The translations under genes were made by a program, and so were the position numbers. A DNA stretch of 64,000 bases, from NCBI GenBank assembly GCA_037044905.1, contig JBAOKB010000107.1:1-64000 (forward strand), in the 5' to 3' direction. The notes beneath the pieces were generated by a model. The model was given only the letters and a program-made list of their open reading frames with translations, was not told the DNA's origin and searched no databases. The stretch's first letter is position 1. Each line of letters starts with the position of its first letter. This DNA is from Hortaea werneckii. Its lineage: Eukaryota > Ascomycota > Dothideomycetes > Mycosphaerellales > Teratosphaeriaceae. Of this stretch, positions 10,298 through 19,013 are shown piece by piece.

Positions 10298-12093
10298 TTT
10301 TCTTTTTTTGGGTAGGGAGGGAGGGAGGGGGAGTGGGTAAGAGGGTGGGGGAAATTCTGTCTTTTGGTCTCTCCCTCTATCTTTTTTTTTCTTTTTCTTT
10401 TTTTTTTCTGTTCTCGCTCTCCTCTCGTTCTTGTTTTCTTCTTCGCGATCCGATTATACCACGGCCTGTAAAAAGCGAGATATGGAGAAAGCGGGTTTGA
10501 CAATAGGAAAAGGAAGTCTACGGTATGACAGGTACGCGCTTAATTCCGCGAGTGCTAGAGCAAGGAATTACCTTATTGGCCAGCGGTCTGTCGTGGACTG
10601 TCTACGTATAAATCGACTATTGTCCGTTCGGATGTATAGTAAATAGCAGAAGGACTGAAATCAATTCTCTTTACGTGGCCCTCCAATTCCCAAATATCTT
10701 GTTATGCTACGCGACTGTATATACTAAACAGAAGTTCTCTATACTCCCGAGAGTCGCTCTAGGAGGATTGATGTTTAGTTCTAAGCAACCTCAAGCAGGC
10801 ATACATATGAAACCATCATAGGTAGAAGGCAACCTTTGTTGTACCTATCATAGGCAGACGCTATAGATAGTCTTAGTCGATGGATGCACGGTAATGAAGT
10901 TTTCGACCACCGCGACATATTCGCGAGACATTCGCAATTTATCCGCCACGCATCCATCCCTTTAATTTTCCAGATTGCTGTGTTAATTGTTTAATGGCTC
11001 CCACTACGTCCCTTGACCCCATCGGCTCCCATAGAAGAGGCAAACATGAACTAGCACGAAAACGAGAAGTCGATACGTTCAATAATACGGCTGTATATCT
11101 GGGTCCTTTCGTGCAAGGTCTTTTTTTTTTTTTTTTTTGAACAAGTCTCTCCCTCTCCAAAGCCTTTCATAGAACACCTTTTTCGCCTCCTCCTCCTCCA
11201 ACAAGAGCCGTTGGCTGGGAGTCAGCATAGCGTGAGATGGAGTGAAATAGGAGAAGGGAATGGAAAACCAGGGGGAAAAAGAGGGGGAGAGAGAGAGAAA
11301 GCGAGAGTAAAAGGGGAAACGGTGCACGTTCTCAAAAAAATGTAAGAAAAAAGGCCTCGCGGTCCATATTCCGAAGCCCTACTAAATTCTTTAGCAGCTC
11401 TGAATTTGCTACTTGCTGCCTGTGGCGCGTTACATCCCTCGTACTTCGTAAACCCTCCCACTAGCGGAAAACTCCTCGTCGGTAGTGGAGTGCCTGTCTT
11501 GTAATCCCGCCTGTCCAAAGCCCAGAGCTTCTCCGGCCTGACGAACCAGCCTCGTGAGAGTCCTCTGTAGACGCAGGACGCGGAGATCCACTCTGGACCG
11601 CTGAAGTAGGAAAGAGTCTTCTACAGTTCCCCTTGCCCGCGACGTAGGCGAGGAGATCAGCGTTCGCGCGCGTGAACAGCGCGTGGAATTCTTTCCTTCT
11701 CTTCCTTCTCCCCCTCTCATCCCTCTTTCCGCTTCCCTCTCTCGCTTCCACTCCTAGCCGCGAAAAATACTGGCGAAACTTCAAGATGAGAAAGTGCCTT
11801 GGCCGACCCCTCCCGTTTTCCCCTCCCCTGAACTCCTTGTTGAACGCCGCGCTCTCACTGGACTATGACCTTGCTGTATTTTTTCCGTCCTCCGCTGCGA
11901 AGCGGAATCCTCCATGCTGGTAACAGAATACGAAAAGTAAACCCGAGAATTTGGCTGTGTTAGAAGTCTGAGGATGCCCGCCCTCGCCTCATCCCGATCG
12001 CCTGAAGGCAAAGGGAAACGAGCAGGCTTTCTTTCCTGTCCTCTCTCGTCGTCTCGTCTCTGTTGTCGATGCAAAATGTTCGGGAGAGCAGAA
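10298..12093. other. Intergenic region, no gene recognised
   Basis: About 1.8 kb between the small membrane protein and the 3' end of YPT6. It contains pyrimidine/T-rich DNA (10370-10440), an 18-T run near 11121 and purine-rich stretches (11235-11310). Open frames on the minus strand at 11079-11784 and 11781-12140 lack family motifs and overlap each other in different frames. I find no tRNA or mobile-element signature. Confidence 0.4.
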
Positions 12094-12927
12094 TTAGCAG
12101 CTACAGCCGCCTTCGCTCTCAGGCTTCTGCTGGTTGACATTGACGTCGATGGCTGCGAAAAAAAAAAAAAAAAAACACCAAGTCAGCACGAGGAACAACC
12201 ATGACCACTTCATCCCTGTCGCAAATAGGAAAAAAGAAACAAAAAAAAAAAAAGGGAGGCAAGAGAAAACATGTCCGACTTACTCCCCGCAGCAGCCTGC
12301 TGCCCTTCCCCCTCCATGCCCGGCAAAGCCTGCGCGATCCGCTTAAACAGCGCCTTCACATTATGACCGACCTTGGCACTCGTCTCAATGAACATGAGAT
12401 TATGCTTCTTCGCCTCCTCCTCGCCCTGCGCGGCCGTGACTTCGCGCTTCTCGTTCAGATCCGTCTTATTCCCGACCAGGACGATAATCACATCGTTCCC
12501 GCGCTCGCCGCGCACATCATCGACCCATTTCCGGGTCTGCTGGAAGGACTTCTGCGAGGTGATGTCGTAGACGACGACGGCGACGGAGGAGTCGCGGATA
12601 TAGGAGGGGATCAGCGAGCGGAAGCGTTCCTGGCCCGCGGTATCCCAGAGTTGGAGTCGCACGGTGCGGTCTTCGAGGTACATGGTCTTGGAGAGGAAGT
12701 CGATGCCGATGGTGGCTTGGTAGGTGGAGTCGAAGGAGTCATACATGAAGCGGGTGATGAGGGAGGTTTTGCCGACTGCGATTTCAAGTTAAGATGGGTT
12801 CAGCTGGAGGGGGGTGTGTGGATATATAGGAGGATGTTGGTGGATCTGCTATACCGGATTGCTCGCCCAAGAAGACCAGCTTGAACTTCTTGAGCGGGTT
12901 GGTGTAGGAGCCTACGCTTTGGGCCAT
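12094..12927 (-). CDS. YPT6: Rab GTPase Ypt6 (Rab6 family)
   Basis: Three exons on the minus strand, 12927-12855, 12775-12284 and 12152-12094; introns 79 and 131 nt; predicted 207 aa. Motifs: P-loop GEQSVGKTS (residues 21-29, rebuilt across intron 1), switch I T46 in ATIGIDF, WDTAGQE with Q73, NKTD (127-130), ETSAK (155-159), and the C-terminal CSC at 205-207 for double geranylgeranylation. The segment SLIPSYIRDSSVAVVVYDIT and the IDVNV tail near the end are characteristic of the Rab6/Ypt6 branch. It acts in endosome-to-Golgi and intra-Golgi traffic. Intron 2 carries two homopolymer tracts (12156-12173 and 12240-12253), unusual for so short an intron. It shares a 363-bp head-to-head region with NOP53. 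Confidence 0.95.
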
Positions 12928-13290
12928 TGTTGGGAGAGGTAAGGGGAGGTTGAAGGGGATGAGGTGGAGGATGGTGAGACCAAGTGAGGAAGGCGCAAAG
13001 CAGTAGATGGGTTGAGAGGAGGGAGACGATTTGATGTGCAATTGATTGAAGGGTAGAAGGAGGATTCAGTAAAGTCCGGTATATGATGATATGTGACACG
13101 GTAAGGGATCGGGAAGGGATCCGTCCTCTCCTGAACCCCGACCGATTGCGCCCACGAGGTCTAGCAGGGATCTCGACGGAGATAGCCGCCGATAAGATCT
13201 GAGCCCAGAATTTCTCTTGCTGCCCTGCCGTTGATATTGGGACTGAAGGCTTCGTTCGACACTCTTGAACATCTCATCCGCATCTACATC
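12928..13290. promoter_or_regulatory. Bidirectional promoter of YPT6 and NOP53
   Basis: 363 bp separate the two start codons of divergently oriented housekeeping genes, so both promoters and leaders must lie here. No TATA box is evident; the half next to YPT6 is purine-rich on the plus strand. Confidence 0.5.
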
Positions 13291-14649
13291 ATGGCGAATA
13301 ATACCACACTCGCTGCTCCCCCAGCGACTTACGCTCAACCTTCCCGCAAAGGCAAGAAGGCCTGGCGAAAGAACGTCGACATCTCCCACATCACCTCCGG
13401 CCTCGACGATGTACGCAACGAGATCATCCAGGGCGGTGTCATCAGCGAGAAAAACGCCGATCAACTGTTCGCCACCGACCTGACCGGCGATGCCGAAATC
13501 GAACGCAAGCAGAAGAGCAAGAAGCCGCTCAAGGCCGACGAGATTCTGGCTCAGCGGAGCGCCGTCCCTGGTCTCGAGCCCAGTCGGAAGAAGCGTAAAG
13601 CCACTGCAGATGAAGTGGTGCCGGGAGTGGCGAAGAAGAGTAAGAACGGGAAGTACGTCCCACACAAGGACTTACAGCGACTTCGAAATGCGGCCGACCA
13701 GACCGGTGGTGTCGCCGTTGAAGAAGGACAGGCGGATCATGATCCCTGGGCGCCTGTCGCCAAGAAGCAAGATCCCCGGTTAAACTACCTCGAGGACAAG
13801 CCACCACCTAAGGAGCCGGCCACGAAGAAGATGAACCCTGTCGCGCACACGGCGAACGGGAAGCATGTCCCGAACGTCCGCAAGCCCGAAGCCGGTAAAT
13901 CCTACAACCCGCTCGTGACGGACTGGACTGCCCTCCTGGAAAGGGAAGGCGCCAAGGCAGTCGAAGACGAAAAAGCGCGACTGGCCGCCGAAGCCGCCAT
14001 CGCCGAGCAAGAAGCCCGCGCGCAAGCCGAAGCCGCCAAGGTAGAAGCGCAAGAAAAAGACGCCGACGCAACCGACTACGAAAGCGCATGGGAGAGCGAA
14101 TGGGAGGGCTTCGCATCCGGCGGCGAAGAAGACGACGCAGTCCACACCGCCAAACCCCAACGCCGCAAGACGCCCGCCGAGCGCAACAAGGTCAAAGCGC
14201 GGAAAGAGCGCGAAGCCCGCGAGAAATGGGAGAAGAAGCAGAAAGAGCGCGACGCGCAAGCCAACCGCATCGGACAGATTGCGCGCGAGGTCTCCGCGAA
14301 AGACAAAGCGCGCCAGCTCGCCAACAAGCAGAAGAAGAAAACCAACCAGCAGTCCACTTCGGCAGAAGAATCCTCCGCAGACGAATCCACCGTCGACCCG
14401 CAACTCCAACGCCGCCGCTTCGGCCAACTCCCCATCCCGACCGCCCCGCTCGAAGTCGTGCTCCCCGACGAACTGCAGGATTCCCTCCGCCGCCTGAAAC
14501 CCGAGGGCGATTTGATGGCGGAGCGGTATCGGAATTTGCTGGTGAATGGGAAGTTGGAGGTGCGGAGGAAGCGGGATAAGGAGCAGTGGGCGAAGCCGAA
14601 GAGGGAAGCGACGGAGAAGTGGAGTTATAAGGATTGGGCGCTGAAATGA
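13291..14649 (+). CDS. NOP53: Ribosome biogenesis protein Nop53
   Basis: Single exon of 452 aa. Nop53 is a nucleolar 60S assembly factor that recruits the exosome helicase Mtr4 for 5.8S/ITS2 processing. Family features: N-terminal SRKGKKAWRKNVD, a short LFATD (residues 59-63) that fits the arch-interaction motif (LFx-x-D) used to bind Mtr4, a DPWAP segment, PEAGKSYNP, then a long Lys/Glu/Ala-rich helix (roughly 225-375) with KTPAERNKVKARK. The C-terminal domain contains the LPDELQDSLRRLKPEGDL segment, followed by ERYRNLLVNGKLEVRR. The ATG at 13291 is preferred over an upstream in-frame ATG at 13231 because the family motif begins just after it. GC-rich codons here create long open frames on the opposite strand, which are shadows. 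Confidence 0.93.
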   Translation: MANNTTLAAPPATYAQPSRKGKKAWRKNVDISHITSGLDDVRNEIIQGGVISEKNADQLFATDLTGDAEIERKQKSKKPLKADEILAQRSAVPGLEPSRKKRKATADEVVPGVAKKSKNGKYVPHKDLQRLRNAADQTGGVAVEEGQADHDPWAPVAKKQDPRLNYLEDKPPPKEPATKKMNPVAHTANGKHVPNVRKPEAGKSYNPLVTDWTALLEREGAKAVEDEKARLAAEAAIAEQEARAQAEAAKVEAQEKDADATDYESAWESEWEGFASGGEEDDAVHTAKPQRRKTPAERNKVKARKEREAREKWEKKQKERDAQANRIGQIAREVSAKDKARQLANKQKKKTNQQSTSAEESSADESTVDPQLQRRRFGQLPIPTAPLEVVLPDELQDSLRRLKPEGDLMAERYRNLLVNGKLEVRRKRDKEQWAKPKREATEKWSYKDWALK

Positions 14650-14698
14650 GGGAAGGGAAGGATAGGAGGATGAGGGGGTTTTCTTTTTGGTTTTTGGT

Positions 14699-14734
<36 letters not shown>

Positions 14735-15464
14735 AGGGTTTCTGCGGTCTCCCTGAGCTGAGTGGGGAGCGGGGAGAAGAAGGGGGCATGAGAGGATTGT
14801 AGTGAATAAGTATTTATACAAATGGGTTTGGGCCCGCCGGGCTTTGTTATAGCAAAAGATCTTATTTCCTTCTGGACCTTTTTACTTCCGCTTTAAGACG
14901 TGATATCTATCTCCCTCTCTCTCCCTTGGCGCAAAGCGGTATCGGCCACCCCTTCAAAAGGAGGCAATGAGATTAAGCCAGGAAAGGGTTGAAAGAAGGA
15001 AGGGGAAGCGCGGAGCCATGGCCGCGTACCCACCATCGAGCTCTCCGACTGGTGCTGGAACACATCCTCTGTAGTACCACTCTTCATATGCTCCTTCTCT
15101 GCTTCCTCAAGCCTAGAAGGCCTGTTGGCATGGTCAGAATCCTCCCTTCCCCGCACAAGGGACACCGTCTTCTTTGGATGGTGATAGGGGTGGTCACAGC
15201 GATGGTGGGGGCATGGAGGCGATATGAAAAGCGGATGGGGAGGGACTACAGTAGTAATTTAGATAGTCTTACTAGTATCAAAAGTAGAAGCTTGCCTGTC
15301 TGCCTGTCTGCCTGTCTGTATCGGTCAGGCTCTGCGATTGCTTGCAATAAGTAAATAGCTGAACAGCGCTAATACACATGGGTGGGCGCAGGTACCACCC
15401 GCGCTCCACGATGTCATTACAGCCAATATATTGAATTTTAAAGAAACAGCCACCAGCCGCGATC
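14650..15464. other. Intergenic region with a poly-G tract
   Basis: Between NOP53 and tRNA-Gln. It holds the likely NOP53 3' UTR, the long G run and a short TGCC/TGTC repeat (about 15296-15319). Open frames around 14893-15354 show no family motif. Confidence 0.4.
14701..14733 (+). repeat. Poly-G homopolymer, 33 bases
   Basis: An uninterrupted run of 33 G follows the NOP53 stop codon by about 50 bp, probably in its 3' UTR. On the transcript it could form G-quadruplexes. The exact length may be a sequencing or assembly estimate. Confidence 0.85.
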
Positions 15465-15550
15465 GGTTTTATAGTGTAGTGGTTATCACTCCGGATTTTG
15501 ACACAGATCCCAAATTTCCGGCGACCCCGGTTCGAACCCGGGTAAGACCT
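15465..15550 (+). tRNA. tRNA-Gln (anticodon UUG) with 14-nt intron
   Basis: The acceptor stem GGTTTTA pairs with TAAGACC (one G-U). The D arm carries the A box (15472-15482); the anticodon stem is CCGGA/TCCGG with loop bases 32-37 reading TTTTGA, so the anticodon is TTG at 15498-15500. The 14-nt intron (15502-15515) lies after position 37, the standard nuclear tRNA intron site. The T arm contains the B box GGTTCGAACCC (15529-15539). A T4 tract at 15555-15558 and a longer one at 15571 can terminate Pol III. This is the last intact gene before the RIP-mutated region. Confidence 0.93.
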
Positions 15551-16658
15551 CTCCTTTTGCTCGTCCTGCTTTTTTTTGGTTCTCTCTTTTTTTTCTTTTC
15601 CTTTTTCCCCCTCCTTTTTCAACCTCTTCACTTAGCGAAGACTTCTTTCTTGAGTTAAGACATTGTCGCGAAATGCCTTGAGTATCAGTTACATCGTTCT
15701 TTTTTAGAAGCTTTTTACACTTGGCTACTGCCTTTGTAAAAATGAAAAAGATTTTATCTCAGCTGCAACATGGAATGGAGCGCTAGTAATTTGAGACCTT
15801 CCGCTTTCATTGCATGCCAAGGCTAGTCACGTGCAAATTGTTGTTTTACATCTAAGAATTATTTCATTGTAGGATAGGCGATGACCTCGACTACAGCCAA
15901 GTCTAGTCGGTCACGACAGCGCACATAGCCGCTAGTTTGCATAAATGGAGATGTATCTAATAATCTATTACGAGATAATTGGGTATAGCTCAGTCTCACT
16001 TACACAGACATGGCCGTGATTTCACAGTGGTTCACGCAGTTAGGCGGTCGTGCTGTGACGAGCAGGATGGTGACAGCACATTCTACCCTCTAGTTGACAC
16101 TACCGACATGAGAGAATGTACATCCCGTGCGCTCATCAAATGCGGAAAGGCATTTGGAAGACAAATCGCTCGCTTCTACAGAGCAGCGTTACGGAATTCC
16201 ACCTGCTATGCGCGCTGATTCGCCCTCCAACGTGACCCTGACACTGCCTACACCCGATCTCTCCTTGTCAACCCGTAGCAGGGCTATGGCTAATGAGATC
16301 CCGAGATGCCCATCCCCAATCCACGTCCACGGGTGAAGCTATTCAAAGGTTGCCCAATCCCTCCACCGTTGCCATCGTCTAGGCGCAAGCCGTGGCGGAA
16401 AGCGGAGGGTTTTGCAGATTCCCGAGCTTGTCCAGCATTGCCGCTTGCCTCACACCGAAGCGGCAGCGATGCTGTAACACGGTCCATCGTTCTCCGCTTA
16501 GAGACGTATCACATGCTTCATCAGCTGTAAACGAAAAGCGGTTGTCTGTCCGTCCTACGATCCACGACATAGCCAACGCCGTATCATTGGCGAGCAGGGA
16601 AAATTCGAGACGGGGCTCGAGGGGAGATGCTAAGAAGTTATGGCTTCGATAAGAAACA
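15551..16658. other. Transition zone to AT-rich DNA, no gene recognised
   Basis: Base composition is still near normal up to about 16.65 kb. Several short overlapping open frames (15979-16652) give no recognisable product. It may be a decayed host sequence or repeat edge; I can assign nothing. Confidence 0.35.
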
Positions 16659-17797
16659 TTGCTTGGCCAAAGGCGCTACGTTGCCGCTTTCATTTGTATA
16701 GGAGCAGGTGACCCGGCGTGGGTAGACTTTATTCCAAACATGTTCCAATATCCTAAAGCCGCTAAAAACCCCTCCTTAGACTTTACTAACGAAGAGAACC
16801 GGTACGTAGCTGTTACGTACTCTCGTCCGTTACGGCTTCCTATTACAGCTTATAGCATAGTTAACCTATCGACCTCGCCCTTCTAGATGCCGATTAGATT
16901 GCTCCCGGAAGCTGTCGCTCTCGTACGCACCTATATTAGAGGCGAATCGGTTTATGTTAATCCCTAAATAGGCGTATCCTTTAACTAATAGTCTCTAACG
17001 ACTATAGACACGAACGAAGTACTTAAACTATCTTTAATAGCTTACCGCACCGTATACTTAGCGATTATAGAGCTATATCGCTATTTTGCTTTTGTAAAGA
17101 AACCTTAGGCCGCAATCGACTTTGTTAGCCTTTAACTACGTATTAGAGATACTAAAATTATACTTTATTATAACGTAAGAGTTATAAGGGGCGATAGCCT
17201 TAAGCAAAAGTAGTATTTCGACGCTAATTTAAGGTATACCTAGCTTAACTTACGTTACTTACCCTATACTAATAAGACTAGAGCTAACTTCTACTTTATC
17301 TAGCTACGTTCCTTATGGAAACCTAACCCCTCGCTCTATTTCGAATCCTTCTTTCTACTAGACGAAGTAATACCCGACAAGTTCTATTTAACCTTAGAAA
17401 AAGAAATAAGTTTCGAGTTAGAGGCGTTCTATAAGAGCCGAGTAGGTAATACTATAGGGAGACGAGGTTATTAGATAGGAATAGACGAGGCTAGCGAATA
17501 GGTATAGTATATATAGTACGTAATAGAGGCGTATTCGACGCTATAGAATATATAATAGTAGCCTATAAGGCCTACTATAGTTATAGAAGATATTCTAATC
17601 GAGTATACTAGTATAAAGTAACAACTCGAGTCGATAGTACTTAGATAAAGAGAGTATACTACTACTATATAGGACCTTTATTGTCGCTTCTTCTATAATA
17701 TTATAGCGCGCTATACTTATAGGTAAAGTAGTCTATATCTTTAAGCAATAGTTAGTACTAATAGAATATAGAGACTCTAGTCTACTCGTTAGGCTAC
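16659..17797. other. RIP-mutated AT-rich DNA, origin unknown
   Basis: TpA is very frequent while CA and TG are rare and CG persists, the footprint of RIP. No open frame survives. It is contiguous, apart from the nested insertion of copy B, with the sequence that resumes at 31399: the 5-bp GCTAC at 17793-17797 is repeated at 31399-31403. Confidence 0.6.
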
Positions 17798-18003
17798 TAT
17801 TGCGACCCTACGAAGTAGTGTTACGGGTTTAGAGCTCTTTGGAATAGATGTGTCAAGACAACTAGGTTATGGGATAACTAATTGTAACAAGGCTGTTAGG
17901 TCTCTACCTAATAGTCGGATTGCAACATAAGTTAAACACACGAACTCCTAATAAGAAACGTGCCTAGTTATATACATAAGAGATTCGTGTCTTTATACAT
18001 CTA
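17798..18003 (-). repeat. Copy B 3' LTR, distal part (split by copy A)
   Basis: Begins TATTGCGACC (RIP-altered TGTTGCGACC) and matches the first 206 bases of the 5' LTR at 30997 apart from a few transitions. It is cut at ATCTA, the duplicated target of copy A; the rest of this LTR continues at 24806. Confidence 0.92.
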
Positions 18004-18405
18004 TGTTGCGACCCTACGAAGTAGTGTCACGGATTTAGAGCTCGTTGGAACAGATGTGTCAAGACAACTGGGTTGTGGGATAACTGATTGTGACAAGGCT
18101 GTTGGTTCTCTACCTAACAGTCGGATTGCAACATGAGTTGAACACACGAACTCCTAACGAGAAACATGCCTAGTTATATACATAAGAGATTCGTGTCTTC
18201 ATGCAATAGTTCGCTGGGTCGCTCAGCGGTCCAGCGCTCCAAGGTCGCCGGGTCGCTCGTCGACCGGTCGGCCTCTTGCATATATGCAGTGGTTCGCCTG
18301 CCAAGGCAGCGCTCTCCTGCATACTGATCACGTGACCTTTCCTTGCTCCAGTCCTTACTAGCCAATCGCTTCGGGTTCGAGCGTCCCGTGACCGTGTTCG
18401 TAACA
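18004..18405 (-). repeat. Copy A 3' LTR (402 bp)
   Basis: TGTTGCG...CGTAACA on the plus strand. It contains the palindromes TGCATATATGCA (18277-18288) and TCACGTGA (18328-18335). Read on the plus strand it lies directly upstream of the accessory ORF and is the obvious candidate for its promoter. Confidence 0.96.
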
Positions 18406-18420
18406 CCATCCCTCTTCCAG
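18406..18420 (-). promoter_or_regulatory. Polypurine tract of copy A
   Basis: On the minus strand the bases just before the 3' LTR read CTGGAAGAGGGATGG, a purine-rich primer site for plus-strand DNA synthesis. The same bases occur at 45289 in copy C. This confirms the element's orientation. Confidence 0.8.
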
Positions 18421-18503
18421 TCTAGCTTCGTCCCTGAAGCTTATGATGTCGCGATCCCCGCGATTCTTAGTTTCCGTAGTTTGGTCCACCTTGTTCTCAT
18501 AAG

Positions 18504-19013
18504 ATGTCGTCTTCTTCAGAGGTTTCTCTTTCTAAGACAAAGCGCTTGCGTCTTGCGAACGAAATCGAAAGAAACGGTCGCCTAGTATTCTTTCCGTGCG
18601 AACGCTGTTCTTTGCACAACCATCTTTGTATCGCCATGTCCAACTCATCCAACCTCCGGTGCTCCGAGTGCGTGCGGCAGGGCAAGAAATGTGTGAACAT
18701 GTCTTGGGAGTCCCTTGACAAGACTCGAGAGGAGTACCAGCGCAAGGTCGACGAGGACGAGGAACTGCTGGCCGTCGTAATGGCTCGGTTGATGCGAAAC
18801 AAGAAGATTCTTCGTCAAGCTAAGGGTCGGGCGGCTCGGAAGGCCGAATGTCTTGCGTCGGAAATGGAGGCTGAAGGTGCCTTCGAAACTAATGACTGTC
18901 CTGCGGCGGCTGCTACCATGGGTCTTACTCCTTTGATGATGGAAACGCTCGGAAACATGGATCAATCCGTTAACTTTTCCGGCGGTACTAGCGTAGCATC
19001 TTCGGGCAGTTAA
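18504..19013 (+). CDS. Antisense accessory protein with Zn2Cys6-like cysteine cluster (copy A)
   Basis: Intact 169-aa ORF on the strand opposite to gag-pol, starting 98 bp inside the 3' LTR and overlapping the 3' end of pol tail to tail by 26 bp. Residues 1-26 are Ser- then Lys/Arg-rich (SKTKRLRLANEIERNGR). Residues 33-64 hold six cysteines spaced C-x2-C-x6-C-x10-C-x2-C-x6-C, which fits the Zn(II)2Cys6 pattern of fungal transcription factors. Residues about 70-130 are highly charged and probably form a long helix (TREEYQRKVDEDEELLAVVM, then RNKKILRQ). The tail is Ser/Gly-rich. Gag, protease, RT and integrase signatures are absent. Similar uncharacterised fungal proteins containing MSWESLDKTREEY exist to my recollection. 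A DNA-binding or regulatory role for the element is inference; the antisense LTR presumably drives it. Confidence 0.8.
   Translation: MSSSSEVSLSKTKRLRLANEIERNGRLVFFPCERCSLHNHLCIAMSNSSNLRCSECVRQGKKCVNMSWESLDKTREEYQRKVDEDEELLAVVMARLMRNKKILRQAKGRAARKAECLASEMEAEGAFETNDCPAAAATMGLTPLMMETLGNMDQSVNFSGGTSVASSGS

Noticed and set aside
13780..14427. 215-codon open frame on the minus strand opposite NOP53
   Set aside because: It is a shadow of the GC-rich, Lys/Glu/Ala-rich NOP53 helix; composition is Gly/Leu/Phe/Arg-rich with no motif.
14192..14821. 209-codon minus-strand frame starting beyond NOP53
   Set aside because: It contains the poly-G tract as a proline run and then the opposite strand of NOP53; no family features.
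15981..15994. GGGTATAGCTCAGT, resembling the 5' end of a tRNA with an A box
   Set aside because: No B box, T arm or matching acceptor strand follows within 100 bases.
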